Below the pieces are notes generated by a model. The model was not told the DNA's origin. It ran no database searches and saw only the letters and a program-made list of their open reading frames with translations. The translations under genes and the position numbers were made by a program. Shown in pieces: positions 1-9,112 of a stretch of DNA of 64,000 bases. Origin of the DNA: Oscillospiraceae bacterium. GTDB taxonomy: Bacteria; Bacillota; Clostridia; Oscillospirales; Ruminococcaceae. The number at the start of each line of letters is the position of its first letter. Position 1 is the first letter of the stretch. The DNA lies in contig SVMX01000002.1 in NCBI GenBank assembly GCA_015067175.1, positions 124,001 to 188,000 on the forward strand, written 5' to 3'.

Positions 1-1
1 T

Positions 2-550
2 ACAGGCGGCGCAATGGCTGCGATACTTCGTTCCGATAACGAGACTATCGAAAAGGTGCTGTCCGAGGTGAACGGCTTTGCCGCTCCCGCAAACTACAAC
101 AGCCCCGAACAGACCGTTATCGCAGGTGAAGCTGCAGCAATAGACGAGGCTATCGAAAAGCTTTCCGCGCTTAAAGCACGCTGCGTGAAGCTTGCAGTTT
201 CCGCGGCTTTCCATACAAAGCTTATGGCAGGTGCGGCAGAAGAATTCAAGGCTGCTGTTGCAGGCTTTGATTTCAAGGTGCCGAAATGCGATTTCTATGC
301 AAACCTTTACGGAAAGAAGCTCACCGACTTCTCGGATATGCCCTCCTACCTCGCAGCTCACATCTGCTCCCCCGTTAAGTTCGTAGACGAAATGAACGCA
401 ATGAACGACGCAGGCATTGAAGCTTATCTGGAGCTTGGCCCCAACAAGGTGCTGACAGGACTTGTTAAAAAGACCTTCAAGGGCGCTAATGCAGTAAATA
501 TCGAAAACAACGAAACTCTTGACAAAGCGCTTGAAGCTTTAAAGGGCTGA
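2..550 (+). CDS. fabD: Malonyl-CoA:ACP transacylase, 3' part (5' end outside window)
   Basis: The reading frame is open from base 2, so the gene starts left of the window and only the last ~182 residues are visible. FabD loads malonate onto acyl carrier protein for fatty acid synthesis. The visible part begins with the family's GAMAA(I/L) segment, has the AAFHTKLM block carrying the catalytic His, and ends with the usual LELGPNKVL(T)GLVKK tail. The nucleophile motif (GHSLGE) would lie upstream. A hairpin and 58 bases separate it from aroE, so any fab operon would lie to the left. Confidence 0.93.
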   Translation, partial: TGGAMAAILRSDNETIEKVLSEVNGFAAPANYNSPEQTVIAGEAAAIDEAIEKLSALKARCVKLAVSAAFHTKLMAGAAEEFKAAVAGFDFKVPKCDFYANLYGKKLTDFSDMPSYLAAHICSPVKFVDEMNAMNDAGIEAYLELGPNKVLTGLVKKTFKGANAVNIENNETLDKALEALKG

Positions 551-558
551 CAAACTTA

Positions 559-580
559 CGGGCACGGCTTGCCGTGCCCC
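559..580. repeat. GC-rich palindrome between fabD and aroE
   Basis: GGGCACGG and CCGTGCCC pair around a CTTG loop, just after the fabD stop. There is no T-tract, so it is not a classical terminator. It could be a REP-like palindrome or an mRNA 3'-end stabiliser. Confidence 0.5.
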
Positions 581-608
581 TATAAATGCTAAAACCAAGG
601 AGAACACA

Positions 609-1457
609 ATGCGTAAATTCGGATTAATAGGTCACCCTCTGGGACACTCTTTGTCGCCTCAGATACACACACGTCTGTTCGAGCTTTCGGGCGAAGCAGT
701 GGATTATCAGCTTTATGACATCGCTCCCGAAGAATTGCCGCAAAAGTCTGATTTCCTCAAATCGCTTGACGGATATAATATCACCATTCCGCATAAGGTT
801 GCAATAATCGAGCAGTGCGATGAGCTTTCCGAGGGTGCACAGCGCTACCGTTCGGTAAACTGCATCGCAAACGGCGAAAAGATAATCGGCTACAACACCG
901 ATGTTATGGGCTTCACAAAGTCCATTGAAATGCTTGGCGCAAGCCTTAGCTCCACAGTGCTGTTGATAGGATGCGGCGGCGTTGGCAGAATGATGGCGAT
1001 AGAAACTGCGCTCAGCGGCGGAAAACTCATAATCGCGGCGCTGAAGAGCGACGCGGCGCTTGCCGAGCAGGCTGTATCGGAAATAAAAGCGAAAAAGCCC
1101 GACGCTGATGTGAGGATAGTATTCAGCAACGGTGCGCTTAGTCCCGAGGATTTCGGCGAGGATATGCCCGAAATCGATCTTCTGGTAAACGCTTCCCCGA
1201 TAGGAATGCACCCCAAGACCGACAGAATGCCCTGCGCTCCCGAGCTTCTGGAGCATGTCAAGTTCGTTTTTGACGCAGTATACAATCCCAAGGAGACCCT
1301 GCTTGCAAAGACTGCCCGCGAAAAGGGCGCAAAGGCTATGACAGGAATGGCTATGCTGGTGCTGCAGGCAGTAGCCGCGCATGAGATTTGGGATAACGCG
1401 TCCTACAAAAAAGAGGACATAGACAAGCTTATCGCCGATATGGAGGCACTTGTATGA
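609..1457 (+). CDS. aroE: Shikimate dehydrogenase (NADP+)
   Basis: Reduces 3-dehydroshikimate to shikimate in the chorismate pathway. The protein is 282 residues, normal for AroE. Its N-terminus has the substrate motif GHPLGHSLSPQIH, followed by NITIPHKVA with the catalytic Lys, and the nucleotide-binding loop GCGGVGRM near residue 120. The last third has NASPIGMHP and AGMAMLVLQA, both typical. AAGGAG sits 7-8 bases before the ATG. The stop overlaps the aroK start (ATGA), so the two consecutive pathway enzymes are translationally coupled. Confidence 0.96.
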   Translation: MRKFGLIGHPLGHSLSPQIHTRLFELSGEAVDYQLYDIAPEELPQKSDFLKSLDGYNITIPHKVAIIEQCDELSEGAQRYRSVNCIANGEKIIGYNTDVMGFTKSIEMLGASLSSTVLLIGCGGVGRMMAIETALSGGKLIIAALKSDAALAEQAVSEIKAKKPDADVRIVFSNGALSPEDFGEDMPEIDLLVNASPIGMHPKTDRMPCAPELLEHVKFVFDAVYNPKETLLAKTAREKGAKAMTGMAMLVLQAVAAHEIWDNASYKKEDIDKLIADMEALV

Positions 1458-1969
1458 GCAGCGTGTACCTCTGCGGCTTCATGGGCTGCGGCAAGAGCCA
1501 TATCGGCAGAATGACGGCGCGGGCTTCGGGCAGGACTTTCGTTGACCTTGACCGCGTTATAGTAGAGCGCGAGGGAATGAGTATTCCCGAAATATTCGAG
1601 CGCTTCGGTGAGCCGCATTTCCGCGAGCTTGAAGCGAAGTATATCCGTGAGCTTTCCGATGGATACATCGTTGCAACAGGCGGCGGCGCGCTGATAAACG
1701 ACAATACCGCGGAATTTGCACGTCAGAGCGGACTTACGGTCTACATCAACACGTCGTTTGAAAACTGCTATGAGCGCATTAAAAACGATGCAAATCGTCC
1801 GCTGGTTGTAAAAAACACCAAGGAGCAGCTCCGTGAGCTTTACGACACGCGCGACGCAATCTACCGCCGCAACAGTATGTGCATGGTGAACGGCAATACA
1901 AAGGATTTTATAATCCGCAACGAGATATTAAAGCTAATGGATTATTTTGAGAATAACGGTAAGATATAA
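1454..1969 (+). CDS. aroK: Shikimate kinase
   Basis: Phosphorylates shikimate with ATP, the step after AroE. The protein is 171 residues with the P-loop GFMGCGKSHIGR at the N-terminus, the DLDRVI substrate/Mg motif, FRELE, and the ATGGGAL loop near residue 75. All are standard family signatures. The ATG overlaps the aroE stop, and its own TAA overlaps the start of the amidohydrolase gene, giving a tightly packed operon. Confidence 0.95.
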   Translation: MSSVYLCGFMGCGKSHIGRMTARASGRTFVDLDRVIVEREGMSIPEIFERFGEPHFRELEAKYIRELSDGYIVATGGGALINDNTAEFARQSGLTVYINTSFENCYERIKNDANRPLVVKNTKEQLRELYDTRDAIYRRNSMCMVNGNTKDFIIRNEILKLMDYFENNGKI

Positions 1970-3180
1970 TGGTAATCACAAACGTAAAAATTATTACTAT
2001 GTCCGACAAGGACTATGAAAACGGCTATGTGCGCTTTGAAAACGGCGTTTTTACCGAAATTGGCGATATGGCTGACTATGTATACGCACTTGACGAGGTA
2101 ATCGACGGAAACGGACTTTCCCTCTACCCAGGATTTATCGACGCGCATTGCCACATCGGTATGTGGGACGATGGGCTTACATTTGAGGGCGAGGACGGCA
2201 ACGAGGACACCGACCCCTCCACGCCGCATCTGCGCGCCATCGACAGCATAAACGCAATGGACGACTGCTTTAATGACGCAATAGCTGCGGGAGTTACTAC
2301 CGTCTGCACAGGCGTAGGCTCCGCAAACCCCATCGGCGGAAGCTTTGTCGTAATGCACACTAACGGCAGCAAGCGCGTGGACAAGCTTATCGTGCATTCG
2401 CCTGCGGCAATTAAATTCGCGCTTGGCGAAAACCCGAAAAACACCTACAACGACCGCAACGAAAGCCCCGTAACGCGCATGGCTACCGCTGCGATAATAC
2501 GCGAGCAGCTTCTCAAAGCAAAGCGTTATCTTGCGGATAAAATGGAATACGAGCGCTTAAAAGGCACAGACGACGAGATTTCCGAGCCTGATTTTGACAT
2601 GAAATGTGAAGCGCTGCTCCCTCTTTTTGCGGAGGAGAACAAGCTGAAAGCGCATTTCCACTGCCACCGTGCCGACGACATCTTCACTGCGATACGCATT
2701 TCAAAGGAGTTCGACCTTGACTATGTGCTTATTCATTGCACAGACGGCGCAGTTATAGCAGACGAGCTTGCGGAGGACTCCCCTGCTGTTGTGGTAGGCC
2801 CTCTGTTCGGCGACCGCGGAAAGCCCGAGCTTCGCAATCACGATATCACAACTCCTGCCGCGCTTGCAGCCGAGGGTATAAAGTGCGCTATCTGCACCGA
2901 CCACCCCGAAACTCCGATACAGTATCTCCCGCTCACCGCGGCGCTTGCGGTAAAGGGCGGTCTTTCAAGAGAAGATGCTCTGAAAGGAATTACATTATAC
3001 CCCGCCGAGATACTCGGACTTTCCGATAAGCTTGGAAGCATAGAGGTAGGCAAGCAGGCGGATTTCTCGCTGTTTAAAGGCGACCCGCTTGACCTTACGG
3101 TTACACCCGAAGCGGTTGCCATAAACGGCAAGATAATGTTCTCGACAGGCAAAATACAAGGGCAGACAGATAGAACATGA
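1969..3180 (+). CDS. Amidohydrolase, imidazolonepropionase-like
   Basis: A 403-residue metal-dependent hydrolase of the amidohydrolase superfamily. The first metal motif is seen as GFIDAHCHIG near residue 60, with further ligands probable in AHFHCHRADD and LIHCTDG and the terminal catalytic Asp in CTDHPETP. The C-terminal strand region KLGSIEVGKQADFSLF is typical of HutI/dihydroorotase-like members. The substrate cannot be told. It shares overlapping stop/start junctions with aroK and with the GNAT gene, so it is co-transcribed with aromatic synthesis genes, although its biochemical link to them is unknown. Confidence 0.85.
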   Translation: MVITNVKIITMSDKDYENGYVRFENGVFTEIGDMADYVYALDEVIDGNGLSLYPGFIDAHCHIGMWDDGLTFEGEDGNEDTDPSTPHLRAIDSINAMDDCFNDAIAAGVTTVCTGVGSANPIGGSFVVMHTNGSKRVDKLIVHSPAAIKFALGENPKNTYNDRNESPVTRMATAAIIREQLLKAKRYLADKMEYERLKGTDDEISEPDFDMKCEALLPLFAEENKLKAHFHCHRADDIFTAIRISKEFDLDYVLIHCTDGAVIADELAEDSPAVVVGPLFGDRGKPELRNHDITTPAALAAEGIKCAICTDHPETPIQYLPLTAALAVKGGLSREDALKGITLYPAEILGLSDKLGSIEVGKQADFSLFKGDPLDLTVTPEAVAINGKIMFSTGKIQGQTDRT

Positions 3181-3929
3181 ATTATTCCGAACAACTGAAA
3201 AAGCTGCTTTCACTGGAGCTTAACTGCACCTCCGAGGACTTCGATAAGGCGGAAAACATCATCACTCTGCCCGCTCTCAACGACGGTCGCAGAATGTATC
3301 AAGCCGAGCCGTATTTTTTCCACATGGTTACCCTCGGCAAAAATGCTGTCATCACCGCAAACGAACAGCTTCACGGTTTTCTGCGCGAATGGAGCAGCGA
3401 TTGCCAAGGACATTGGCTTTTTGAGCAGCCAAATCTGCTGCCGCTTGAAAAAGAGCTTAACAAGTATGGCTACACGCTCTCGCAGAGCCATCATATGTTT
3501 CTGCCTAAAGAGCATACTAATCCTACAGGAAGCTTTGAGACCAAATGGTTTAAAGGCGCTGAGATACATCAGTTTTATGGCGACGAGCGCTTCCCCAACG
3601 CCATTTGCGATAAATTCAAGCCCGAGCGCCCCGACACGCTTGTTGTGTGCGCATACATCGGCGGCGAGATTGCAGGAATGGCGGGCTGCTCGGAGGACGC
3701 AAAGGGCTTTCAGCAGATAGGTATAGACGTAATGCCGCAGTTTCGTTCCAAAGGCATAGGCTCATATCTTGTGGCGCTTTTGAAAAACGAGATAGAAAAA
3801 CGCGGCGATATACCATTCTACGGAACGAGCCTGTCAAATCTCCACTCATGGAATATCGCGTTAAAATGCGGCTTTCGCCCCGCTTGGGTAGAAATAGGCT
3901 GCAAAACTATATCACACGAAAGGAAATGA
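3177..3929 (+). CDS. GNAT family N-acetyltransferase
   Basis: A 250-residue protein with a degenerate N-terminal half and a GNAT acetyl-CoA fold in the C-terminal half. The core is seen in VVCAYIGGEIAGMAGC, then DVMPQFRSKGIGSYLVALL, which corresponds to the R/QxxGxG/A pyrophosphate loop, and SLSNLHSWNIALKCGFRPAW. The start overlaps the stop of the amidohydrolase (ACATGA), suggesting coupling. The acceptor substrate is unknown. Confidence 0.82.
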   Translation: MNYSEQLKKLLSLELNCTSEDFDKAENIITLPALNDGRRMYQAEPYFFHMVTLGKNAVITANEQLHGFLREWSSDCQGHWLFEQPNLLPLEKELNKYGYTLSQSHHMFLPKEHTNPTGSFETKWFKGAEIHQFYGDERFPNAICDKFKPERPDTLVVCAYIGGEIAGMAGCSEDAKGFQQIGIDVMPQFRSKGIGSYLVALLKNEIEKRGDIPFYGTSLSNLHSWNIALKCGFRPAWVEIGCKTISHERK

Positions 3930-3931
3930 CA

Positions 3932-4777
3932 ATGCGCGAGATAAACGCTTCACTTATAACCGAAACTGTAAGCCGCCTTTGCATAGACGCAAATCTGCAC
4001 CTGCCCTGCGGCATGAGGGAATGTATAGTTTCCTGCATAGATAAAGAGGAATCCCCGCTCGGAAAGAGCGTGCTGGGCGACATCGTTTCAAATCTAGACT
4101 GCGCAGACGAGCTTTCAGTGCCCATCTGTCAGGATACAGGCATGGCTGTTATCTTCGCAGAGGTAGGACAGGATTGCCACATAGTCGGCGGCGCTTTTGA
4201 GGACGCCGTAAACGCAGGCGTTGCGGACGGCTACGTCAAAGGCAGACTGCGCCTTTCCATAGTTTCCGACCCTTTCCTAGACAGAAAAAACACCAATAAC
4301 AACACACCCGCCGTTATCCATACAAAGATAGTGCCCGGCGATAAGATAAGCCTTATGGTCGCACCCAAAGGATTCGGCAGCGAAAATATGAGCCGCCTTA
4401 AAATGTTCACGCCCTCCGCAACAAGAGAGGATATCATCGGCTTTGTGACCGAAACAGTATCCCTCGCAGGCAGCAATCCATGTCCTCCAATCGTTGTGGG
4501 AGTTGGTATCGGCGGCGACTTTGAATACAGCGCTTACCTCGCGAAAAAGGCGCTCTGCCGCGACCTTGCTATAAGAAATCCCGACCCCGAGTATGCAAAG
4601 ATGGAGCAGGAGATGCTTTCCGAGATAAACAAGCTCGGAATAGGCTCACAGGGCTTCGGCGGCACTGTTACGGCGCTATATGTAAACATCGAAAAGAGTG
4701 CAACCCACATCGCGGGACTTCCCGTGGCAGTCAATATCGGCTGCCATGTAACAAGGCACGCACACGCGGTCATCTGA
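3932..4777 (+). CDS. Class I fumarate hydratase / L-tartrate dehydratase alpha subunit
   Basis: A 281-residue [4Fe-4S] hydro-lyase alpha subunit that would interconvert fumarate and malate or act on tartrate. Three Cys positions match the cluster ligands: SVPICQDTGM, GSNPCPPIVVG and NIGCHVTRHA. An upstream in-frame ATG at 3926 is only one base from the AAAGGA motif (3919-3924), so 3932 has the better spacing. Two-subunit enzymes normally have the beta subunit gene directly downstream. Here a sigma factor gene follows, so the partner must be elsewhere or absent. Confidence 0.87.
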   Translation: MREINASLITETVSRLCIDANLHLPCGMRECIVSCIDKEESPLGKSVLGDIVSNLDCADELSVPICQDTGMAVIFAEVGQDCHIVGGAFEDAVNAGVADGYVKGRLRLSIVSDPFLDRKNTNNNTPAVIHTKIVPGDKISLMVAPKGFGSENMSRLKMFTPSATREDIIGFVTETVSLAGSNPCPPIVVGVGIGGDFEYSAYLAKKALCRDLAIRNPDPEYAKMEQEMLSEINKLGIGSQGFGGTVTALYVNIEKSATHIAGLPVAVNIGCHVTRHAHAVI

Positions 4778-4790
4778 CTTTAAAAAATTT

Positions 4791-4807
4791 TGTAACCTTT
4801 TTGCAAC
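4791..4807 (+). promoter_or_regulatory. Candidate WalR-type box upstream of ECF sigma gene
   Basis: TGTAAC, five bases, then TGCAAC matches the WalR (YycF) consensus TGTWAH-N5-TGTWAH with one deviation. A possible promoter, TTTACA (4811) with a 17-base spacer to TATGAA (4834), follows. Related sites lie upstream of prkC and the NlpC/P60-like gene. The assignment is inference. Confidence 0.42.
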
Positions 4808-4860
4808 CTTTTTACAGTATATCTGGTTTTACTTATGAATTCGGACGGAGAAATAAGCTT

Positions 4861-5388
4861 ATGGACACAATGTCACTAAAGGCAAGCGAAAGCTTTGAGC
4901 AGGTGATGGAATTCTATATGCCGATGGTGTATAGGATAGCTTTTTCGCGCCTAGGAAGCGCCCACGACGCCGAAGATATAACCCAAGACGTCTTTCTGAA
5001 ATACTTCCGAGCGGACATCACCTTTAACGATGAAGAGCACCGCAAGGCATGGCTGATACGCTGTGCGATAAACTGCACAAAAAGTCTTGTGACCTCTGCG
5101 TGGTTCAGACACCGCGCCTCAGACGAGGGTCTTGAAAACATGGAGGAAGCGGGAGATATCCCCGGCAGCGATGGCGATATCGGCAGAATAGAACAGAAAA
5201 ACGCCGTAATGAGCGCTGTGCTGCAGCTTCCCGAAAAATACCGTACCGTAATTCATCTGTTTTATTTTGAAGATATGTCGGTCGCACAGATAAGCAAAGT
5301 GACTGGCATACGAGAAACAACAGTAAAATCACAGCTCAGCCGAGCGCGTGATATGCTGAAACCATTGCTGAAGGAGGTAGATTTCTGA
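4861..5388 (+). CDS. RNA polymerase ECF-type sigma factor
   Basis: A 175-residue sigma-70 family protein with region 2 (DAEDITQDVFLKYF) and region 4 (LPEKYRTVIHLFYFEDMSVAQI, then the helix-turn-helix TGIRETTVKSQLSRARDML). The ATG at 4861 is chosen because GGAG lies ten bases upstream and region 2 begins soon after. The stop overlaps the start of the next gene, a membrane protein of anti-sigma layout, the usual arrangement for ECF sigma factors held at the membrane. It probably answers envelope stress, judging from the WalR-like box upstream. Confidence 0.92.
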   Translation: MDTMSLKASESFEQVMEFYMPMVYRIAFSRLGSAHDAEDITQDVFLKYFRADITFNDEEHRKAWLIRCAINCTKSLVTSAWFRHRASDEGLENMEEAGDIPGSDGDIGRIEQKNAVMSAVLQLPEKYRTVIHLFYFEDMSVAQISKVTGIRETTVKSQLSRARDMLKPLLKEVDF

Positions 5389-6221
5389 TGAGCTTCAAAG
5401 AAGAATACAAAAACTGCGCAGAGATCATGGAACCCTCGGCTCAGCAGCTTGAACGCATGAAAAGAAATGTGCTGGAACAAATAAAAACTCCTGAGAAAAA
5501 GGCTATACCTTTCAAGAAAATAGCTTACATCGGCAGTGCGGTTGCTGCATGTGCAGTGCTGTCTATCGCCGCTGTGAATATAATTCCGCGCCTTAGTACA
5601 GGCAGAAATGAGCTTGCCGCATCGTCCTTGACATCGTCAGCTGAATTGTCATACAGCGAAGCAGGTGCGGGAAAGTTCGATATGCTTACAGACGGAACAG
5701 GTGCTGCTACCGAAAATGCCACAATCGATGAAGCGGCTTCGGAACCTGCAACTGATGATGTCTTGACCGACAATGCCGATGACAGAGCAGCGGAAAACGA
5801 TGAGGAAAGTGGTGCTACAGTTGCTCCTTCCGAGGAAAAAGGTGTTACAGACAACTCTATCAACGGTTACAATGACGACACCAACGCACCGCAGGGTGAT
5901 TCAGTCAGCGCACCCACTACCACTGTGGTAGATTGCGGAAACGTCCCTGAGGATACCGCTGATATGGCTGTTACCGACAGCTCGTCCACGCTCGAAATAA
6001 GCGACGATATGAGCATGATAGCTTTTGATGGTGCCAAATACGTCCTTGTTGACAACGGAAGCGCTCCGCCGACTGACATAGAAATGTACGAAATAGAGTT
6101 ACTTGCACATGACGGCACACATTATTATGCCGAGGTCTACACAAACGACTATGTGATATTGCTGCTGATAGACGAAACGGGAACATATAAAATAATCGGC
6201 GGCTATAAAAAGGCAGAATGA
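5388..6221 (+). CDS. Probable membrane anti-sigma factor
   Basis: A 277-residue protein with a cytoplasmic N-terminus of about 45 residues, one membrane helix (IAYIGSAVAACAVLSIAAV, residues ~45-65), and a long extracellular region rich in Ala, Thr, Glu and Asp, ending in a small folded domain (residues ~200-277). The function is inferred from context: it directly overlaps the ECF sigma gene (TGATG), with a strong AAGGAGG before it. No zinc-binding HxxxCxxC motif is visible, so it is not a ZAS-type anti-sigma. Confidence 0.7.
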   Translation: MSFKEEYKNCAEIMEPSAQQLERMKRNVLEQIKTPEKKAIPFKKIAYIGSAVAACAVLSIAAVNIIPRLSTGRNELAASSLTSSAELSYSEAGAGKFDMLTDGTGAATENATIDEAASEPATDDVLTDNADDRAAENDEESGATVAPSEEKGVTDNSINGYNDDTNAPQGDSVSAPTTTVVDCGNVPEDTADMAVTDSSSTLEISDDMSMIAFDGAKYVLVDNGSAPPTDIEMYEIELLAHDGTHYYAEVYTNDYVILLLIDETGTYKIIGGYKKAE

Positions 6222-6283
6222 TTGGGATAATATACGAATATTAACGACCGAGAGAGAATATAATATAACATCAATCGGTTCGG

Positions 6284-6315
6284 AAAACGGACTTTCTCAC
6301 AAGTCCGTTTTTTTC
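6284..6315 (+). terminator. Rho-independent terminator after sigma/anti-sigma operon
   Basis: An 11-bp perfect stem (AAAACGGACTT with AAGTCCGTTTT), a six-base loop and a T-tract follow the anti-sigma gene. Confidence 0.9.
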
Positions 6316-6359
6316 TGCGTTTTTACAAAAAAAGTTTTGTGAAAATCACAAAAAAGTAC

Positions 6360-6388
6360 TTGAAATGTTGAAAATTTTATGATAAAAT
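6360..6388 (+). promoter_or_regulatory. Sigma-A promoter for the PAS/GGDEF/EAL gene
   Basis: TTGAAA, a 17-base spacer, and TAAAAT. The transcript would have a leader of about 75 bases with a small GCGC hairpin (near 6399-6412) before the ribosome binding site. Confidence 0.7.
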
Positions 6389-6471
6389 AGAGATATGAGA
6401 AATCAGCGCGGTAAAGCGCTTTAAAATGATAATTTTTTAACAAAACAAGCGTTCAAAAAGAGGTGATACGT

Positions 6472-9027
6472 TTGACAGATCTTGAAAGAGCAGTTTCGTG
6501 CAGCGGCAATGTTGCGTTCTGCATGAAATTTCAGCTTGGCTTCCCTGCTGAAATACTTTCCGGCAGCAATCCTTTCTGCGAGGGTCAACAGATAAAATTC
6601 GGCGATATAGTTCACCCCGACGACTATCAGCCTTTCTGTGAGATAATAAACAATATCGCAAACGGCTCTGACTGCGAGATAAGACTACATTCCCGCCTTA
6701 AAACAGCGGACGAATACGTTTGGTACTATATAACAGGCTCCGCTGTCACAAATGCAAGCGGTATGCTTAAAAGCGTCAACGGCATGATGTTCAACGTGTC
6801 TGCGTATCTTGACTGCGACGCAGAGGACGCGGTGCTGCACCGCTTCCGCTCAAAGCACGCCGCAAACCTCTCTGACGGAAAGCCGGTATTCACGCTGAAT
6901 GATATACTCGGCGAGGACTATCTTATCCGTATACAAAACCCGTTCACACAAATAAAGGGGCTTTTTTCTGCAATAATCGACAGCAGCGGAAAGGCTATCC
7001 TGGCATCGGGCAAAGCTGATAAGCACTTTAACCTCGGCAAAATGAACTACCAGCGCAAAAAGAATATCCGCGTGCGCCATAAAGCCATTGCTTCGTGGGT
7101 CATTGCAGGCGATACTCAGGATATCGTTGACGGCAATGCGGCGCTGCTTGAAACAATGGCAAATACCGTCAGCGGCGTTGCAAACTCCTATGTAGTTCTT
7201 GTGGAGGAGATGGAAAACTCACAAAACGCAAACAAGCTTCTCGGACAGACTTTTGAGGATCAGATACTTGTCAATAACGTATATTCGCTTATCCTCAACA
7301 GCCCCAACACAAAGTCGGCTGTAGCGGGAATACTTCCGCTGATATCCGAGTATTTCGGTCTGTCGGACATGATGTTCTGCAGTCAAAAGGAGATACCCGC
7401 AAAAGTGTATCGCTGGGATCTTTCGGGCATGATGCTGCCCGTGCTTTGCGGTATTCTCGAAATCCAAAGCATAAGCGAAGAATTGGAATACAGCGGCATA
7501 GTATGCACCGACCTCGATACTATTCACCCCGAACACGAGGGCGACAACCTTGGCTGCTCGCTAGTCAGTACATTTGACGGCGGCAAGCGCAGCGGCGTGT
7601 TCGTATACACATCGGAACAGGTCGGAAAGACCTGGTCTAACCGCGAACGCAAGCTGCTGAAAAACATTACACAGATACTTTCCACAGTAGTAAACAAAAT
7701 GTTCATGGAAGATGAGCTTTCCACTTCGCGTGCGCGCCTTGAGCGCATTGCATACTACGACCACGAAACAGGTATTCCAAACCGCAGTATGTTTGAGCGT
7801 GATTTCCGAGAGGAGATAACAAACGGCAAAAAGGGCGCAGTTATCGCTTTCGAAATATCAAATCTCAAAACGATATCTGAGATATATGGCTGCGAATATT
7901 CCGAAAAAGTGCTTCAAAGCTTTGCGGAATACATTTCAGCAATCCCTTGCTCCGCTGCAAAAACAGTGTATCGCTTCAGCAGCGATGTGCTTATGGTAAC
8001 TCTCAGCGGCTCCGACCGCGAGGAGGCTCGTCAGTTTGCGCAGGTGATACTGACGAAATTCCGTTCACCGTGGTATCTCGACAACAATGAGCAGCTTCTT
8101 CAGGTGTATGCGGGCGTGACCATATACCCCTCCGACGCCGCGGATATCGACAACTGTGTAAGCGCCGCAACACAGACGCTTCGCCTTGCAAAAGAACGCA
8201 AGCTGGAGGACGCGGCGTGCTACTCAGAGGGGCTTGAGGAGCAGCTTGGCAACACACGCCTTGTTAAAAAGCTCATCGCAGAGGCAGCAGAAAATGATTT
8301 TGAGGGCTTCTATTTCCTGTATCAGCCCGTAATCGACATTAAAACAGGTCAGCTTCATTGCTGTGAGGCCAATCTTTATTGGACAAACGGCGATATCACC
8401 GTTCCGCGCGATCAGTTCCAGCCCATAATCGACAGACTTGGTCTTTCGAATGAGCTTTACCGCTACACGGTCGATAAGATATGCCGCTTTTGCATGACTG
8501 TGCGCGACGCAGGCGTTGAGCACTTCCGCGTTAGCTTCGCGATACCCGAAAATATTCTCAGCACCGAAGTCAGCATAGAAGCACTCAGAAGCTCGCTGCT
8601 TGAATATTCGTTACCGCCAAGCGCTGTCAGCGTTTCCGTTTCAGAGAGCGAAAGAACGCTGTATGCCGGAAATATGTTCTTGCAGCAGATGTCTAAGATC
8701 GGCGTAAATGTCATTGCAGACGACCTCGGCGGCGGCTATTTCACCATAGCGCCGCTCGAAAACACCGCTGTAAAGACTATAAAGATACTCAGCAGCCGCT
8801 TCAACGACGACGCTGTATCGACCTCTTTCCTGCAATCAGTAATCAGACTTGCGCATGAAAAGGATATTGCGGTTTGCGTCAAAGGCGTAGATAGTCCCGC
8901 GATATTCAACAAGATCAAAAACTACAACATTGATCTTTTAGAGGGCACATTCAACGGCAGACCGCTGCACAGCGAGGAATTTATCAACAAGCTTGTCGGC
9001 AGCAGTGTTATTTCTCATATCAGTTGA
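6472..9027 (+). CDS. PAS-PocR/GAF-degenerate GGDEF-degenerate EAL signalling protein
   Basis: About 851 residues with no membrane segment. From the N-terminus: a PAS fold (~15-115), a PocR/GAF-like sensor region (~130-400), a GGDEF-type domain (~430-590; TGIPNRSMFERDF at its start) and an EAL-type domain (~600-850). The GGDEF signature reads SSDVL, and the EAL region has EAN in place of EAL and DDLGGGY in place of DDFGTGY, so neither enzyme activity is expected. It more likely binds c-di-GMP or acts as a scaffold. The TTG start fits because AAGAGGTGAT (6458-6467) pairs well with 16S rRNA; the upstream GTG at 6463 is part of that site. Confidence 0.83.
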   Translation: MTDLERAVSCSGNVAFCMKFQLGFPAEILSGSNPFCEGQQIKFGDIVHPDDYQPFCEIINNIANGSDCEIRLHSRLKTADEYVWYYITGSAVTNASGMLKSVNGMMFNVSAYLDCDAEDAVLHRFRSKHAANLSDGKPVFTLNDILGEDYLIRIQNPFTQIKGLFSAIIDSSGKAILASGKADKHFNLGKMNYQRKKNIRVRHKAIASWVIAGDTQDIVDGNAALLETMANTVSGVANSYVVLVEEMENSQNANKLLGQTFEDQILVNNVYSLILNSPNTKSAVAGILPLISEYFGLSDMMFCSQKEIPAKVYRWDLSGMMLPVLCGILEIQSISEELEYSGIVCTDLDTIHPEHEGDNLGCSLVSTFDGGKRSGVFVYTSEQVGKTWSNRERKLLKNITQILSTVVNKMFMEDELSTSRARLERIAYYDHETGIPNRSMFERDFREEITNGKKGAVIAFEISNLKTISEIYGCEYSEKVLQSFAEYISAIPCSAAKTVYRFSSDVLMVTLSGSDREEARQFAQVILTKFRSPWYLDNNEQLLQVYAGVTIYPSDAADIDNCVSAATQTLRLAKERKLEDAACYSEGLEEQLGNTRLVKKLIAEAAENDFEGFYFLYQPVIDIKTGQLHCCEANLYWTNGDITVPRDQFQPIIDRLGLSNELYRYTVDKICRFCMTVRDAGVEHFRVSFAIPENILSTEVSIEALRSSLLEYSLPPSAVSVSVSESERTLYAGNMFLQQMSKIGVNVIADDLGGGYFTIAPLENTAVKTIKILSSRFNDDAVSTSFLQSVIRLAHEKDIAVCVKGVDSPAIFNKIKNYNIDLLEGTFNGRPLHSEEFINKLVGSSVISHIS

Positions 9028-9031
9028 TTTC

Positions 9032-9063
9032 AAAACCGCTTCGGTATTCCGAGGCGGTTTTTG
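9032..9063 (+). terminator. Terminator after the GGDEF/EAL gene
   Basis: AAAACCGC and GCGGTTTT form a stem extended by TCGG/CCGA, followed by T residues, directly after the stop. Confidence 0.88.
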
Positions 9064-9112
9064 TATATTGCCTGTCCCTTTCGCATAAGATTTTAGCGGG
9101 AGGGATAAATTT

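Noticed and set aside
4787-4810. GTAACC/GCAACC motif read as an autoregulatory ECF sigma promoter -35
   Set aside because: No matching -10 at proper spacing was found, and the 11-bp repeat recurs at two other loci in WalR-box form, so the WalR reading fits better.
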